From Vibrio sp. VB16 (GTDB taxonomy: Bacteria > Pseudomonadota > Gammaproteobacteria > Enterobacterales > Vibrionaceae), in the NCBI RefSeq assembly GCF_015594925.2, contig NZ_CP087590.1, positions 124,001 through 188,000 of the forward strand: a stretch of DNA of 64,000 nucleotides, given 5' to 3'. Below, in pieces: positions 18,583-27,944 of this stretch. The notes below the pieces were generated by a model. The model searched no databases. It was not told the origin of the DNA and worked only from the letters and a program-made list of their open reading frames with translations. Each line of letters starts with the position of its first letter. The first letter of the stretch is position 1. Position numbers and translations under genes: made by a program.

Positions 18583-18611
18583 AAAAAGGACAGCGAATCG
18601 CTGTCCTTTTT
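18583..18611 (+). terminator. Terminator of nudE-cysQ
   Basis: The stem AAAAAGGACAGCGA / TCGCTGTCCTTTTT is near perfect, has a very short loop and ends in five T. The flanking A run would also let it work on the minus strand. Confidence 0.9.
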
Positions 18612-18686
18612 GCATTTTAGAATAGGGATTATTTCGTTATTTACCGAAGCGGTGCTACGTGTAAATGGGAAATAAACTGCACCCAG

Positions 18687-19268
18687 TTAGTAATATGAGT
18701 GCTCGCCGCGTGCGTGTTCTGTTGCATCGCGAACGGCAGTCAATTCACCTTCAAATTGCTGTACTAGCTCTTTCTCTATGCCTTCTTTCAGCGTTACGTC
18801 AACCATTGAACAGCCATTACAGCCGCCACCAAATTGAACTAGGGCAATTCCGTCTTCTGTGATTTCTACCAAGCTTACGTGACCACCGTGGCCAGCAAGC
18901 TGAGGATTCACCTGCGTTTGAATTGCATATTCAAGACGTTCCATCAAAGATGCATCGTCAGAAACCTTACGCATTTTCGCGTTAGGTGCTTTCAAGGTAA
19001 GTTGCGAACCCATCTTGTCCGTTATGTAGTCGATTTCAGCATCTTCAAGAAAAGGTAAGCTTAACTCATCAACAAAGGCTGAAAAGGGCGCTAACTTCAT
19101 CTCGGTATCGCTTGCTTCTACCGCTTCTGGTGGACAATAAGAGACACCACACTCTGCATTCGGTGTTCCTGGATTAACGACAAATACACGTATATTGGTA
19201 TTTTCCGGTTGCTGTTCTAGCAGTTTAGCAAAGTGTGCTTGAGCACTTTCAGTAATAATAATTGACAC
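18687..19268 (-). CDS. nfuA: Fe/S biogenesis protein NfuA
   Basis: NfuA is an Fe-S carrier that delivers clusters to apoproteins under oxidative or iron stress. An A-type-like N-terminal domain (1-100; NPGTPNAECGVSYCPP) precedes an Nfu domain with the cluster-binding pair C150 and C153 in GGGCNGCSM. The ending RGEHSYY matches the family. The start is GTG 19268, with AGG upstream. In gammaproteobacteria it sits next to comF/gntX and bioH, as here. Confidence 0.95.
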   Translation of the reverse strand: MSIIITESAQAHFAKLLEQQPENTNIRVFVVNPGTPNAECGVSYCPPEAVEASDTEMKLAPFSAFVDELSLPFLEDAEIDYITDKMGSQLTLKAPNAKMRKVSDDASLMERLEYAIQTQVNPQLAGHGGHVSLVEITEDGIALVQFGGGCNGCSMVDVTLKEGIEKELVQQFEGELTAVRDATEHARGEHSYY

Positions 19269-19386
19269 GACTAATACCTGACTGTTTTTGTAGGTTATTT
19301 GATTCTATTCTACTCTTGCGATTACAGGATGCCAAATGAAAATTGATACTTTGTTGTTTGCTTCAATAACGTCGAGTTATTAGGCA

Positions 19387-20088
19387 CTATGTTCCTGTTC
19401 TGCAGATGCAATAAATATCAATTTTTTTCACTCCAACATCAAGGAGTAATTTGCATAATTGTCGGACGGAACTTCCTGTGGTAACTACGTCGTCAATAAT
19501 TGCGATATGTGTTTGATTAGGTAACCAATTGAGGGTAAATGCATGGGTCAGGTTTTTCGTCCTTTGTTGCTTATCTAATCCCTGTTGGCTGGGGGTAGAT
19601 TTAACCCTTTTAAAGAGCGTTTGGTCGAAGGTGCTCCTTCCTTGTAAATGAGTGGTTAGGTAGCGCCCGAGAACATCACTCTGGTTGTAACCTCGATGTA
19701 GAAAACGTCGCCAATGGAGTGGCATGCTCACGATGAGTGGAGCAGGGTTATCTATCCTTTTTGACAACAAATAGGTCAGATCGTAAGCGTATTGCAGTTG
19801 ACCTGAATACTTTAAGTTATGAATATAGTTAGATAATGGCGCTTTATAATCACCGACACAAAAAAGCCGGTCCCAGAGTGGTGGTTCGGATAAACAAGCA
19901 CCACACTTGGCAACGGGTATTAGGGTTTCTAATCCGCATTGGCAGCAACGGGGTTTGGCTATAAAAAGCAATAAACAACTCTGACACCAAATGAGATCGC
20001 CAAATTTACTGCCCTTGCTAAGACCACATAAATGGCAAATTGGGTTAGAATATTGGGTAATAATACGACGGAATTCTTTTTTCCACAT
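19387..20088 (-). CDS. ComF/GntX family phosphoribosyltransferase-like protein
   Basis: The 233-residue product has an N-terminal zinc-ribbon-like region with four cysteine pairs (CHLC, CQSC, CCQC, CGAC at 18-65), RGYNQSDVL at 132-140 and a PRPP-binding loop IDDVVTTGSS at 198-207. ComF proteins support DNA uptake in naturally competent bacteria, which include many Vibrio; the E. coli homologue is GntX. It is divergent from bioH, the usual arrangement. Confidence 0.9.
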   Translation of the reverse strand: MWKKEFRRIITQYSNPICHLCGLSKGSKFGDLIWCQSCLLLFIAKPRCCQCGLETLIPVAKCGACLSEPPLWDRLFCVGDYKAPLSNYIHNLKYSGQLQYAYDLTYLLSKRIDNPAPLIVSMPLHWRRFLHRGYNQSDVLGRYLTTHLQGRSTFDQTLFKRVKSTPSQQGLDKQQRTKNLTHAFTLNWLPNQTHIAIIDDVVTTGSSVRQLCKLLLDVGVKKIDIYCICRTGT

Positions 20089-20171
20089 AAGAATCTCGGT
20101 AGCTGGTATTTACGGTCATCACGGGTATTGAGTTCAGGTTAAATAATAAAGAATACGCTAAGAGATAATTC

Positions 20172-20966
20172 ATGATTGAAGTAGCAGAGAAGATGACAAC
20201 TCCCCCACGTTTGTTTTGGCACAGAGAAGGAAAGGGTAAAGACTTGGTCTTAATCCATGGATGGGGAATGAATGGCGCGGTTTGGCAGCAAACGGTTGAG
20301 CGACTTTCGGCACATTTTACGGTTCATGTGGTTGATTTGCCGGGCTATGGTCACAGTTCAGAACGACATGCAGATGATATCAATAGCGCAGCTAAGATGG
20401 TTCTGGAGCATGCACCGGAGCAAGCTATTTGGGTGGGTTGGTCGTTAGGAGGGTTAATCGCTACCCATATCGCGTTAAATACACCCAATCGAGTATCGAA
20501 ACTCGTCACTGTTGCCAGTTCACCTAAATTTGCCGCGGAGAAGCGCTGGAGGGGCATTAAACCTGCCGTATTGTCTACCTTTACTGAACAGCTAGTAGAA
20601 GACTTTCATCCTACCATTGAACGGTTTATGGCGTTACAGGCGATGGGAAGTCCAACCGCAAGACAGGATGTGAAGTTACTTAAAAAAGCGGTGCTGTCGC
20701 GGCCTCTTCCTACTCCAGAGTCCTTGTTGGTTGGCTTAAATATGTTGGGAAATGTAGATTTACGTGGCCAGTTGGATCAGATCAGTATGCCATTTTTGCG
20801 TTTTTATGGCCGACTTGATGGTTTAGTACCGATAAAAGTCGCGAATGATTTACAAGAATTGTTATCAAATTCAGAACATTACATTTTTAATCAGTCCTCT
20901 CATGCTCCATTTATGACCGAACTCGATGAGTTTTGCACACAATTAATACAATTTAGTGGTAAATAA
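20172..20966 (+). CDS. bioH: Pimeloyl-ACP methyl ester esterase BioH
   Basis: BioH removes the methyl group from pimeloyl-ACP methyl ester in biotin synthesis. This is an alpha/beta hydrolase of 264 residues. The catalytic triad is visible as S91 in GWSLGG, D216 in GRLDG and H244 in SSHAP; the oxyanion-region HGWGMNG is near 29-35. ATG 20193 (257 residues, MTTPPRLFW) is an alternative start closer to known N-termini, but 20172 has the better-spaced AGAGA. Confidence 0.92.
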   Translation: MIEVAEKMTTPPRLFWHREGKGKDLVLIHGWGMNGAVWQQTVERLSAHFTVHVVDLPGYGHSSERHADDINSAAKMVLEHAPEQAIWVGWSLGGLIATHIALNTPNRVSKLVTVASSPKFAAEKRWRGIKPAVLSTFTEQLVEDFHPTIERFMALQAMGSPTARQDVKLLKKAVLSRPLPTPESLLVGLNMLGNVDLRGQLDQISMPFLRFYGRLDGLVPIKVANDLQELLSNSEHYIFNQSSHAPFMTELDEFCTQLIQFSGK

Positions 20967-21083
20967 TTGAACAGTTTGGCCGATAAGATATTTAACCAAT
21001 TATAGATAGCGTTTTATTTACCAAGGAAGATAAGGTACCTAATTCGCTATGAAGTAATAGGTTGTATAAGAGGGAGGTTTGTT

Positions 21084-21554
21084 ATGATTGTGTCGCCGAC
21101 CAATGTGAACGTGCCACTAATTGCTCCTTCGGTCAATGTTCAAACTGAACAAGCGGCGAGAGATAACAAAATTCGTGAACCTGTTACGCCGCCAGTAGAA
21201 TTGGCAAAATCCAATGCAGAAAGGCGCATTAAAGCAGAAGATAAGCGCCGGAAACGACCTGCTTGGGACGCGTCGGACCATCCTGATTATGAACTGGACA
21301 GTGAGACAAACGCTAAGTCAGCGAAGAGTGAAGAACCCAAAGATACCTTAAGCCGGTTGTTTGAATTGCTTGCACTTCAAACCTATTCGGAGAAACAGGG
21401 GTTGGGTTACACGATTCGCTTTCGTTTGCCTAAAAAAATCATTGATGCAGCGATTACTTCAGGAAAAATGGAGCGGAGACGTACTGTGATTAAATATCAC
21501 TACGGTCATGCTGTAGCACCAAACTGCCCTTCTGAAGTTATTGCGGTGCTTTGA
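21084..21554 (+). CDS. Conserved Vibrio-type protein of unknown function
   Basis: The 156-residue product has no signal peptide or membrane segment. A polar N-terminal half rich in charged residues (NAERRIKAEDKRRKRPAWD) is followed by a better-ordered C-terminal half (about 88-156) with LSRLFELLALQTYSEKQGLG and YHYGHAVAPNCPSEVIAVL. A strong GGGAGG site precedes ATG 21084. I recognise it as a recurring Vibrio hypothetical at this locus but know no function. The gene is monocistronic with its own terminator. Confidence 0.75.
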   Translation: MIVSPTNVNVPLIAPSVNVQTEQAARDNKIREPVTPPVELAKSNAERRIKAEDKRRKRPAWDASDHPDYELDSETNAKSAKSEEPKDTLSRLFELLALQTYSEKQGLGYTIRFRLPKKIIDAAITSGKMERRRTVIKYHYGHAVAPNCPSEVIAVL

Positions 21555-21567
21555 CAACTCTGAATAG

Positions 21568-21612
21568 AGTTATAGATTCTAGAATGCTCTAGGATCTATA
21601 ACTTATTTTTTC
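21568..21612 (+). terminator. Rho-independent terminator
   Basis: A 16-bp stem (AGTTATAGATTCTAGA / TCTAGGATCTATAACT, one G-T pair) with a 4-nt loop is followed by TATTTTTT. It ends the 156-residue unknown gene; tex converges from the other side. Confidence 0.85.
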
Positions 21613-21629
21613 TCCCGACTAACCTGTCA

Positions 21630-23969
21630 TCATCGTCCTGCTTTCTTGAACGCGTCCGCAAACGCACTGTTTCCCATTGGCTGGTTTTGAGAACCTTGGC
21701 TTTTGGGTTTGTTCTTACGTTCTGGGGATGCATTTCGATTCGTCTGCGGTTTGTTCGTCTGTCCAGGTTCGTCGGTTAGACGCATAGTCAACGCAATTCG
21801 CTTGCGCTGAACGTCAACCTCAAGCACTTTGACTTTAACAATGTCACCAGCTTTAACGATTTCGCGAGGGTCAGAGACATAACGGTCGGTCAAAGCAGAG
21901 ATATGGACTAAGCCATCCTGATGAACGCCAATATCGACAAATGCACCAAAGTTTGCCACGTTAGAGACCACCCCTTCAAGAATCATTCCCGGTTCAAGAT
22001 CTGAGATAGCGTTAATTCCGTCGGCGAAAGTTGCGGTTTTGAATTCCGGTCTAGGGTCTCGACCCGGTTTATCAAGCTCCTTGATAATGTCGGTTACCGT
22101 AGGAACCCCAAAGGTACTGTCGGTATAGTCTATTGCATTGAGAGAGCGTAAAAATAGTGTGTCACCAATAAGGGCTTTTATTGGTTTATTATTTTTCTCT
22201 GCGACGGCTTTAACCAAAGGATAGGCTTCAGGGTGAACAGAAGACGCATCTAATGGATTTTTACCATCCATAATACGTAAGAAACCAGCACACTGTTCAA
22301 AGGCTTTAGGCCCCAAACGAGCAACCTTTTTTAAGGTTGTTCGAGTTTCAAAGCGACCATTTTCATCTCGATATTTGACAATATTTTCTGCAATAGTGTT
22401 AGAAAGTCCAGCAACACGAGTAAGAAGTGCTGTTGAGGCAGTATTGACGTCAACACCAACAGCGTTGACACAATCTTCTACTACGGCATTTAATCGTTTT
22501 GCCAATGCATTCTGACCAACGTCATGTTGGTATTGGCCAACGCCAATAGATTTAGGGTCAATCTTAACCAACTCAGCCAGAGGATCTTGTAAGCGTCTTG
22601 CGATAGAAACGGCACCACGTAAAGAGACGTCCATGTTAGGGAATTCGTTAGCGGCGAGCTCGGATGCGGAATACACCGATGCGCCTGCCTCACTGACAAT
22701 AATATTTTGTGTACTTAAATGGGCTTTTTTTAATGTATTTACTACAAAATCATCAGTTTCGCGGGAAGCGGTACCATTTCCAATCGCAATCAGGTCGACG
22801 TTATGTTTTCTGATCAGCTTTTCAATTACATGGGCTGACTTATCGATCTGTTTGTGAGGCTGGTTTGGGTAAATAGTGTCGGTATCAAGCACTTTACCTG
22901 TGGCATCTACGACAGCAATTTTAGAACCAGTTCGAAGCCCAGGGTCTAAACCCAGTGTCGCTTTAGGGCCCGCAGGAGCTGCCATCAATAGGTCTTTTAG
23001 GTTAGAAGCAAACACTTCTATTGCATCCACTTCGCTGCGCTCCTTCATCGCTCCCATCAATTCGGTTTCCATATGGGTCGAAATTTTGATTCGCCACGCC
23101 CAGCTGATTACCTGACTACGCCATTTATTTGCTGGCGTATCACTGAGATGAAGTCCGTAGTGGTTAGTGATGATATCTTCGCAATATGAGCGGCGAATGC
23201 TCTCATCTTGATTTGGGTCAGCATTCATAGATAACTGCAAAAAACCTTCATTTCGGCCACGAAGCATTGCTAATGCACGGTGAGACGGTGCTTTACTTAG
23301 TTTTTCACTGTGTTCGAAATAATCTTTAAACTTCTGTCCCTCTTGTTCTTTTCCTACGATAACTCGGGATACGATCTCCGCCTGAGTAGTGAGGTATTGT
23401 CTAAGTTTACTAATTAAATCGGCATTTTCAGCAATCTGCTCCATGATAATAAAACGAGCACCATCCAGCGCCGCTTTAGTATCATTGATTCCTTTTTCAG
23501 CATTAATATAGCGTCGAGCTTCTGATTCTGGATCACCTTGTGCTTCTTTCCATAGCCTCAATGCCAATGGTTCTAGCCCTGCCTCTATAGCAATCTGTCC
23601 CTTGGTTCTTCTTTTGGGTTTATAGGGAAGATAAAGATCTTCAAGTCGAGTTTTGCTCTCTGCTTGATTAATATCGTTCTCTAACTTAGACGTTAGTTTT
23701 TCTTGATCATTGATGGATTTAAGAATAGTCACTCGACGTTCATTCAGCTCTCGAAGATAGCTCAAACGCGAATCTAGGGTTCTTAGTTGGGTATCGTCCA
23801 AGCCACCCGTTACCTCTTTACGATATCGTGCAATGAAAGGAATGGTACTTCCTTCATCGATAAGACGAATTGTTGCTGCAACCTGCTCGGTTCGAACGTT
23901 AAGCTCTTTCGCAATCTGTTGGCTTAAGTGTTGTGAGTCTCTTTGTTGCTGAGAAGGGGTTTGGCTCAT
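21630..23969 (-). CDS. tex: Tex family RNA-binding transcription accessory protein
   Basis: The 779-residue product carries an N-terminal helical Tex domain (IPFIARYRKEVTGGLDDTQL near 45-64) and a YqgF/RNase H-like domain near 330-450 (LGLDPGLRTGSKIAVVD). Helix-hairpin-helix modules near 490-570 and a C-terminal S1 RNA-binding domain at about 655-725 follow (GMILEGVVSNVANFGAFVDI). The lysine/asparagine-rich tail is disordered. Tex is widely conserved; its role in transcription or RNA metabolism is still loosely defined. The gene stands alone. Confidence 0.94.
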   Translation of the reverse strand: MSQTPSQQQRDSQHLSQQIAKELNVRTEQVAATIRLIDEGSTIPFIARYRKEVTGGLDDTQLRTLDSRLSYLRELNERRVTILKSINDQEKLTSKLENDINQAESKTRLEDLYLPYKPKRRTKGQIAIEAGLEPLALRLWKEAQGDPESEARRYINAEKGINDTKAALDGARFIIMEQIAENADLISKLRQYLTTQAEIVSRVIVGKEQEGQKFKDYFEHSEKLSKAPSHRALAMLRGRNEGFLQLSMNADPNQDESIRRSYCEDIITNHYGLHLSDTPANKWRSQVISWAWRIKISTHMETELMGAMKERSEVDAIEVFASNLKDLLMAAPAGPKATLGLDPGLRTGSKIAVVDATGKVLDTDTIYPNQPHKQIDKSAHVIEKLIRKHNVDLIAIGNGTASRETDDFVVNTLKKAHLSTQNIIVSEAGASVYSASELAANEFPNMDVSLRGAVSIARRLQDPLAELVKIDPKSIGVGQYQHDVGQNALAKRLNAVVEDCVNAVGVDVNTASTALLTRVAGLSNTIAENIVKYRDENGRFETRTTLKKVARLGPKAFEQCAGFLRIMDGKNPLDASSVHPEAYPLVKAVAEKNNKPIKALIGDTLFLRSLNAIDYTDSTFGVPTVTDIIKELDKPGRDPRPEFKTATFADGINAISDLEPGMILEGVVSNVANFGAFVDIGVHQDGLVHISALTDRYVSDPREIVKAGDIVKVKVLEVDVQRKRIALTMRLTDEPGQTNKPQTNRNASPERKNKPKSQGSQNQPMGNSAFADAFKKAGR

Positions 23970-24140
23970 CCGTAGATCTCTTTAATCAATTTTTTGCATT
24001 GTTTCATAAATGGGGGCAAAACAGAGAATTACTAGGTTGTCGTTGGTTATCTCAATCTTTAATTTTCTTTTGCGTAACTTTGACATGAACTGCTGTTGTT
24101 ATTGGTTACATTGACTAGAATAAATAAAAGGAATATCTGC

Positions 24141-26045
24141 ATGTTACGGACTATAAAAATGAAAAAAATGCCCATCTCGTTATTAACAATAATGTTATTT
24201 AGCGTCAGTACTATCGCTAGTGAAAGCAGTTACACGACACAGAACCCAGCTTATGAGTTAGAAGGTTTATCAGTTTTTGGTCGTATAGAAAATGTGTATC
24301 TGACGAGCACAGACAAATACAAACATATCCCATTTGATGGGAAAATAGATACCGGAGCGGATACTACGTCAATCCATGCCGATAATATTCATATTTTGAG
24401 TAGTAACCCTAAATATAAAAACCTTTCGGATACTGAATTACTTAAACATATCGTGGATGAATATGGTGGTTCCCAAAGTAATTGGTGGTTAGATGAATTC
24501 GATACCCCAGAAAGAGAGCTAAAGCTTAACGTGAAGTTCAATGTGACGAACCCCTACACTGGTGACGTTTTAGAGTTTGAAAGGCCTTTAGCGAGAGTCA
24601 GTGTGGTTCGAAGTCGTACGAGTAAAGAGCCTCTTTATCGTCCTGTTATAGAGCTTAAGATGAAGATAGGTGACGTTGAAATAGAAACAGAAGCGAGCCT
24701 GACAGACAGAGGTAATTTTAGTACCCCAATTTTAATTGGTAAGACATTTCTAAAACAGAATGCTTGGGTATTTGCAGGTTATGATTATTTACAGGAGCAA
24801 CCGAAAGCAACCCTTATTGGTCGTGAAGAGACAATGATGGTGAATGGTCTTGCGATGAATGTCAGTATTTCAATGGAAAGTAAATCGTCTGTTTTACATG
24901 CCACGAATATCAAGGTAGACAAAAAGGCAAAAAAAGTCCGCTTTGATACCAATGACAAAGAAGGAAACAGTAAGTCATTCACTCTCCCTCTGATAGGCAT
25001 GATTAAATTTGGTGATATTGAGCGTCCAGAGGTCTATATCCCAGTAAAAGGTGATAAGCACTTTGATACTAATCTGCATGTTTATTTAAAAGATCGCTCC
25101 AACAGTTCTAGTCAATTGAGATTAGGCAAAGAAGCGCTGAGTAAAAACTTTGTCATTAGTGCCAGTGAAAAAAACCTTTTGGATAAGCCCAAAGAGAAAT
25201 TCACTCAACGAGTTAAAGATAAGAACCCACTTGTGATCTCTCCAGAAGAGTTAATTTTAGTCGATGGTATAGAGGTAAACGCAAAGCCTGATCTGAGAGT
25301 GAAAACCCCTGTTCTCAAGGTGTCCAGCTTTGAAATATCGAGCGCTGATAAGGGCGAACATGTCACTTATTTCTTAGAAGATGATGAAGGCGATAAGAAA
25401 AAATTTGTTAAATCTATTCTTCGAAAAATCAAAGTGGGTGACTCAATAAGACCCGTGATTGAGGTCAGACTTGAGGCTGACGGAAAATATACTGAATATG
25501 ACATTGCGCTAGAAACCCTAGATAAAAATGAAGAACAAATTTTTCTAATAGGGCAAAAAACAAAGAAAGGTGGTGTGATAATTAATACTCGGACGGATCT
25601 ATTGCTAGAGTCTCACGATTTAGTCAAGGCGGGTTACATTGAAAATGCCACGGTCGAAGGGTTAAGTTTTCCGGTGAAGTTAGATACAGGCGCGGATGTC
25701 AGTTCAATGAATGCCAAAGAGATCAAATTATACCAAAAAGAGGGTAAAGACATGGTCGACTTTGTATATGAGAACAAACAAGGCGACAAGAAATCGTTTA
25801 CCCGACAAGTCGTGAGAATGATGACCGTTAAAGCGAAGGAAGGGGAAAAAGCCAATCACAGACCAGTAGTGAAGATGGATGTACAGATTGGTGATATACG
25901 TAAGAAGGTCAAAGTTAACCTACAAGACCGCTCTCGATTTGGCTACAGTATGATCCTTGGTGAAAACTTTCTGCGTCATGGTGTGGTCGTTACCAGTGAT
26001 AGCAAGTTTCTGCTGGGTGGGTCTGAAAAAGATATAAAACAGTAA
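24141..26045 (+). CDS. Secreted protein with four retropepsin-like (Zn_protease/RimB-type) repeats
   Basis: Start ATG 24141 has AAAAGGA eight bases upstream and gives 634 residues with a signal peptide (MLRTIKMKKM, then a hydrophobic core ending STIAS); an earlier in-frame TTG at 24096 is unlikely. Four related segments can be read. Repeat 1 (46-215) has DTGAD at 70-74 and LTDRGNFSTPILIGKTFL near 187-204. Repeat 2 (230-336) and repeat 3 (369-475) keep the flanking GD-I-RP and LIG strands but have MESKSS and PDLRVKT where DTGAD should be. Repeat 4 (491-621) has DTGAD at 515-519 and LQDRSRFGYSMILGENFL. This fold is the retropepsin-like family often called ATP-dependent zinc protease, related to RimB. 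Activity and substrate are unknown. The stop overlaps the sigma factor start (TAATG). Confidence 0.85.
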   Translation: MLRTIKMKKMPISLLTIMLFSVSTIASESSYTTQNPAYELEGLSVFGRIENVYLTSTDKYKHIPFDGKIDTGADTTSIHADNIHILSSNPKYKNLSDTELLKHIVDEYGGSQSNWWLDEFDTPERELKLNVKFNVTNPYTGDVLEFERPLARVSVVRSRTSKEPLYRPVIELKMKIGDVEIETEASLTDRGNFSTPILIGKTFLKQNAWVFAGYDYLQEQPKATLIGREETMMVNGLAMNVSISMESKSSVLHATNIKVDKKAKKVRFDTNDKEGNSKSFTLPLIGMIKFGDIERPEVYIPVKGDKHFDTNLHVYLKDRSNSSSQLRLGKEALSKNFVISASEKNLLDKPKEKFTQRVKDKNPLVISPEELILVDGIEVNAKPDLRVKTPVLKVSSFEISSADKGEHVTYFLEDDEGDKKKFVKSILRKIKVGDSIRPVIEVRLEADGKYTEYDIALETLDKNEEQIFLIGQKTKKGGVIINTRTDLLLESHDLVKAGYIENATVEGLSFPVKLDTGADVSSMNAKEIKLYQKEGKDMVDFVYENKQGDKKSFTRQVVRMMTVKAKEGEKANHRPVVKMDVQIGDIRKKVKVNLQDRSRFGYSMILGENFLRHGVVVTSDSKFLLGGSEKDIKQ

Positions 26046-26605
26046 TGTTAGAGAATCGATCCAAAAACCTAGGTAACGCGTTTCCTTGTGCGATGCGTGC
26101 TTGGCATCAACATGAACAGGCACTGCTGCTGTGGCTGTTTAAACAAACCAACGACAGACAACTTTCTCAGGATATCCTGCAAGATGTTTTTATTAAAATA
26201 ATGCATCAGCAAGCGACGTTTTGTGAGGTAACAAATACGAAGGCATGGTTGTTTCGGGTGGCGAAGAACTTGTTTATTGATCATACAAGAAAGCGCACAT
26301 TTCAGCAGATAAGTGCCGATATTGAACTGGAAGAAGAAAACTTAGCGCCCGTAGATCTTCTTGCCTTGAGTTGTCTTCCTCGAGTGATCTCTGAACTTGA
26401 CAAAGCGGACCGAACCATTATTGTGGCATGTGATTTAGATGGCGTCAGTCAGCAAGAATTCGCCGTTGAACATGGGCTTACCCTTGCGGCGACGAAATCT
26501 CGAATTCGTCGTGCAAGAGACAAATTGAAACGACAGATAGAATTTTCTTGCCAAGTAAAGTTAGACGAGAATCAACAGGTTTGTTGTTTTACTCGTCGAG
26601 GCTAA
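26045..26605 (+). CDS. SigZ-type ECF sigma factor
   Basis: The 186-residue product has sigma-70 region 2 at about 19-85 (QDILQDVFIKIMHQ, AWLFRVAKNLFIDHTRKR) and region 4 at about 110-165 (DGVSQQEFAVEHGLTLAATK, then SRIRRARDKLK). The C-terminal tail carries three cysteines (C169, C180, C181), as SigZ-like factors often do. ATG 26045 overlaps the protease stop by one base; ATG 26090 is an alternative. No anti-sigma gene is adjacent. It is followed by a terminator and then by a permease and thioredoxin pair, a combination I recall for SigZ-like factors. Promoter targets are unknown. Confidence 0.85.
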   Translation: MLENRSKNLGNAFPCAMRAWHQHEQALLLWLFKQTNDRQLSQDILQDVFIKIMHQQATFCEVTNTKAWLFRVAKNLFIDHTRKRTFQQISADIELEEENLAPVDLLALSCLPRVISELDKADRTIIVACDLDGVSQQEFAVEHGLTLAATKSRIRRARDKLKRQIEFSCQVKLDENQQVCCFTRRG

Positions 26606-26635
26606 AATAAATGTCATTTTTTATGAATCCTTTTT

Positions 26636-26674
26636 AAAACCGCTTCGTCTTTAAGACAAAGCGGTTTTATTTTA
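26636..26674 (+). terminator. Terminator between sigma factor and permease genes
   Basis: A 16-bp stem (AAAACCGCTTCGTCTT / AAGACAAAGCGGTTTT, one mismatch) has almost no loop and is followed by ATTTTA. It should separate protease-sigma transcription from the permease gene that starts 11 bp further on, so the permease promoter may overlap or lie inside this structure. Confidence 0.75.
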
Positions 26675-26684
26675 TAGGGTTTAT

Positions 26685-27680
26685 ATGTTTCAAATGTTCA
26701 CTGATTTAGCATCATGGTTGGTGTTTGATCTGCTTAATCTATCCCCCAATTCTAAGCTTGGTGATGCACTGCATTTTTTTGTAGAAGATACCACTAAGAT
26801 CTTCGCGCTTCTTATTATTATGATCTACCTAATTGCTATTATCCGAGCTTCATTGGATATCGAACGTGTCCGGGATTATTTGGCAGGAAAGCATCGTTTT
26901 ACGGGTTACTTACTGGGCTCAATTTTTGGTGCAATCACCCCATTTTGCTCATGTTCAAGCATTCCTGTATTCCTCGGATTTACCTCGGCGGGTATACCGC
27001 TTGGTATTACGATGGCGTTTCTTATTACTTCACCGCTTATCAATGAAGTAGCGGTATTGCTACTGGTTAGTTTGTTAGGTTGGAAGTTTACGGTTTTGTA
27101 TGTATTGATTGGTATTAGCGTTGGTATGTTAGGGGGCTTATTTTTAGATGTGATAAAAGCGGAACGTTGGTTGGTTTCTTTTGCTGCTGATGCTTTAAAG
27201 CAAGGATCAATCAATCAAAAAGAGAGTCCTACTCGCACTCAAGAGGTTAAAAAATTATCCCTACAAGAGCGCCATCAGTTTGCCAAAGATGAAACCAGTG
27301 AGATATTTGGACGGGTTTGGAAGTGGGTATTTATTGGTGTTGGACTAGGTGCCGCTTTACACGGGTTTGTTCCCGAGGGGTGGATTGAAGCCTATTTAGG
27401 CGATAGGCAGTGGTGGTCTGTGCCGGCGGCTGTTCTCCTAGGGATACCTCTCTATTCTAATGCGACGGGCGTCATTCCGGTTATGGAGAGTTTGATAATG
27501 AACGGGCTGCCAATCGGTACGACGTTGGCTTTTTGCATGAGCACTGTTGCCGCGAGTTTTCCTGAATTCATTCTTTTAAAGCAGGTGATGAAGTGGCCGT
27601 TACTTATGGTGCTATTCGTAGTCTTATTAGTCGCGTTTACGCTCGTTGGTTGGATTTTTAATGCCATACCGCTGATCTAA
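26685..27680 (+). CDS. DUF318/ArsP-type permease
   Basis: The 331-residue inner-membrane protein has about eight hydrophobic segments in two blocks (about 38-160 and 210-330) around a cytoplasmic loop. The family signature TPFCSCSSIPVF (C88, C90) and the second-half GIPLYSNATG are both present. PF03773 members include ArsP, an organoarsenical exporter, but many have no known substrate, so the cargo here is unassigned. The gene is followed 27 bp later by the thioredoxin-like gene, which suggests a two-gene unit. Confidence 0.88.
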   Translation: MFQMFTDLASWLVFDLLNLSPNSKLGDALHFFVEDTTKIFALLIIMIYLIAIIRASLDIERVRDYLAGKHRFTGYLLGSIFGAITPFCSCSSIPVFLGFTSAGIPLGITMAFLITSPLINEVAVLLLVSLLGWKFTVLYVLIGISVGMLGGLFLDVIKAERWLVSFAADALKQGSINQKESPTRTQEVKKLSLQERHQFAKDETSEIFGRVWKWVFIGVGLGAALHGFVPEGWIEAYLGDRQWWSVPAAVLLGIPLYSNATGVIPVMESLIMNGLPIGTTLAFCMSTVAASFPEFILLKQVMKWPLLMVLFVVLLVAFTLVGWIFNAIPLI

Positions 27681-27707
27681 AACTCATTTTTATTCAAGGA
27701 GAAAGTA

Positions 27708-27944
27708 ATGAAAGTAGTCAAAATATTAGGTTCTGGCTGTAAAAATTGTCAGGTAACGGCATCGGTCATCGAAGAAGTGGCTAGATTAAATAATATAGAG
27801 ATAGAGCTGATAAAGGTTCAAGATCTAAAAGACATTATGGCTTATGGCGTAATGAAAACACCTGCGGTGGTTATAGATGAAACGGTGGTACACAAAGGCA
27901 GTGTACCCAAGGCAGAGCAAGTGGCGGCCTGGTTTACTAATTAA
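27708..27944 (+). CDS. Small thioredoxin-like (redox-active disulfide protein 2) family protein
   Basis: The 78-residue product is a minimal thioredoxin fold. The active-site CKNC is at 11-14 after the first beta strand (VVKILGSG), and a cis-proline TPAVVID sits at 51-57. There is no signal peptide, so it is cytoplasmic. This family is repeatedly found beside DUF318 permeases, and the CxxC may act on the permease cysteines or on a thiol-reactive cargo (inference). GGAGAAAG precedes the ATG. Confidence 0.88.
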   Translation: MKVVKILGSGCKNCQVTASVIEEVARLNNIEIELIKVQDLKDIMAYGVMKTPAVVIDETVVHKGSVPKAEQVAAWFTN

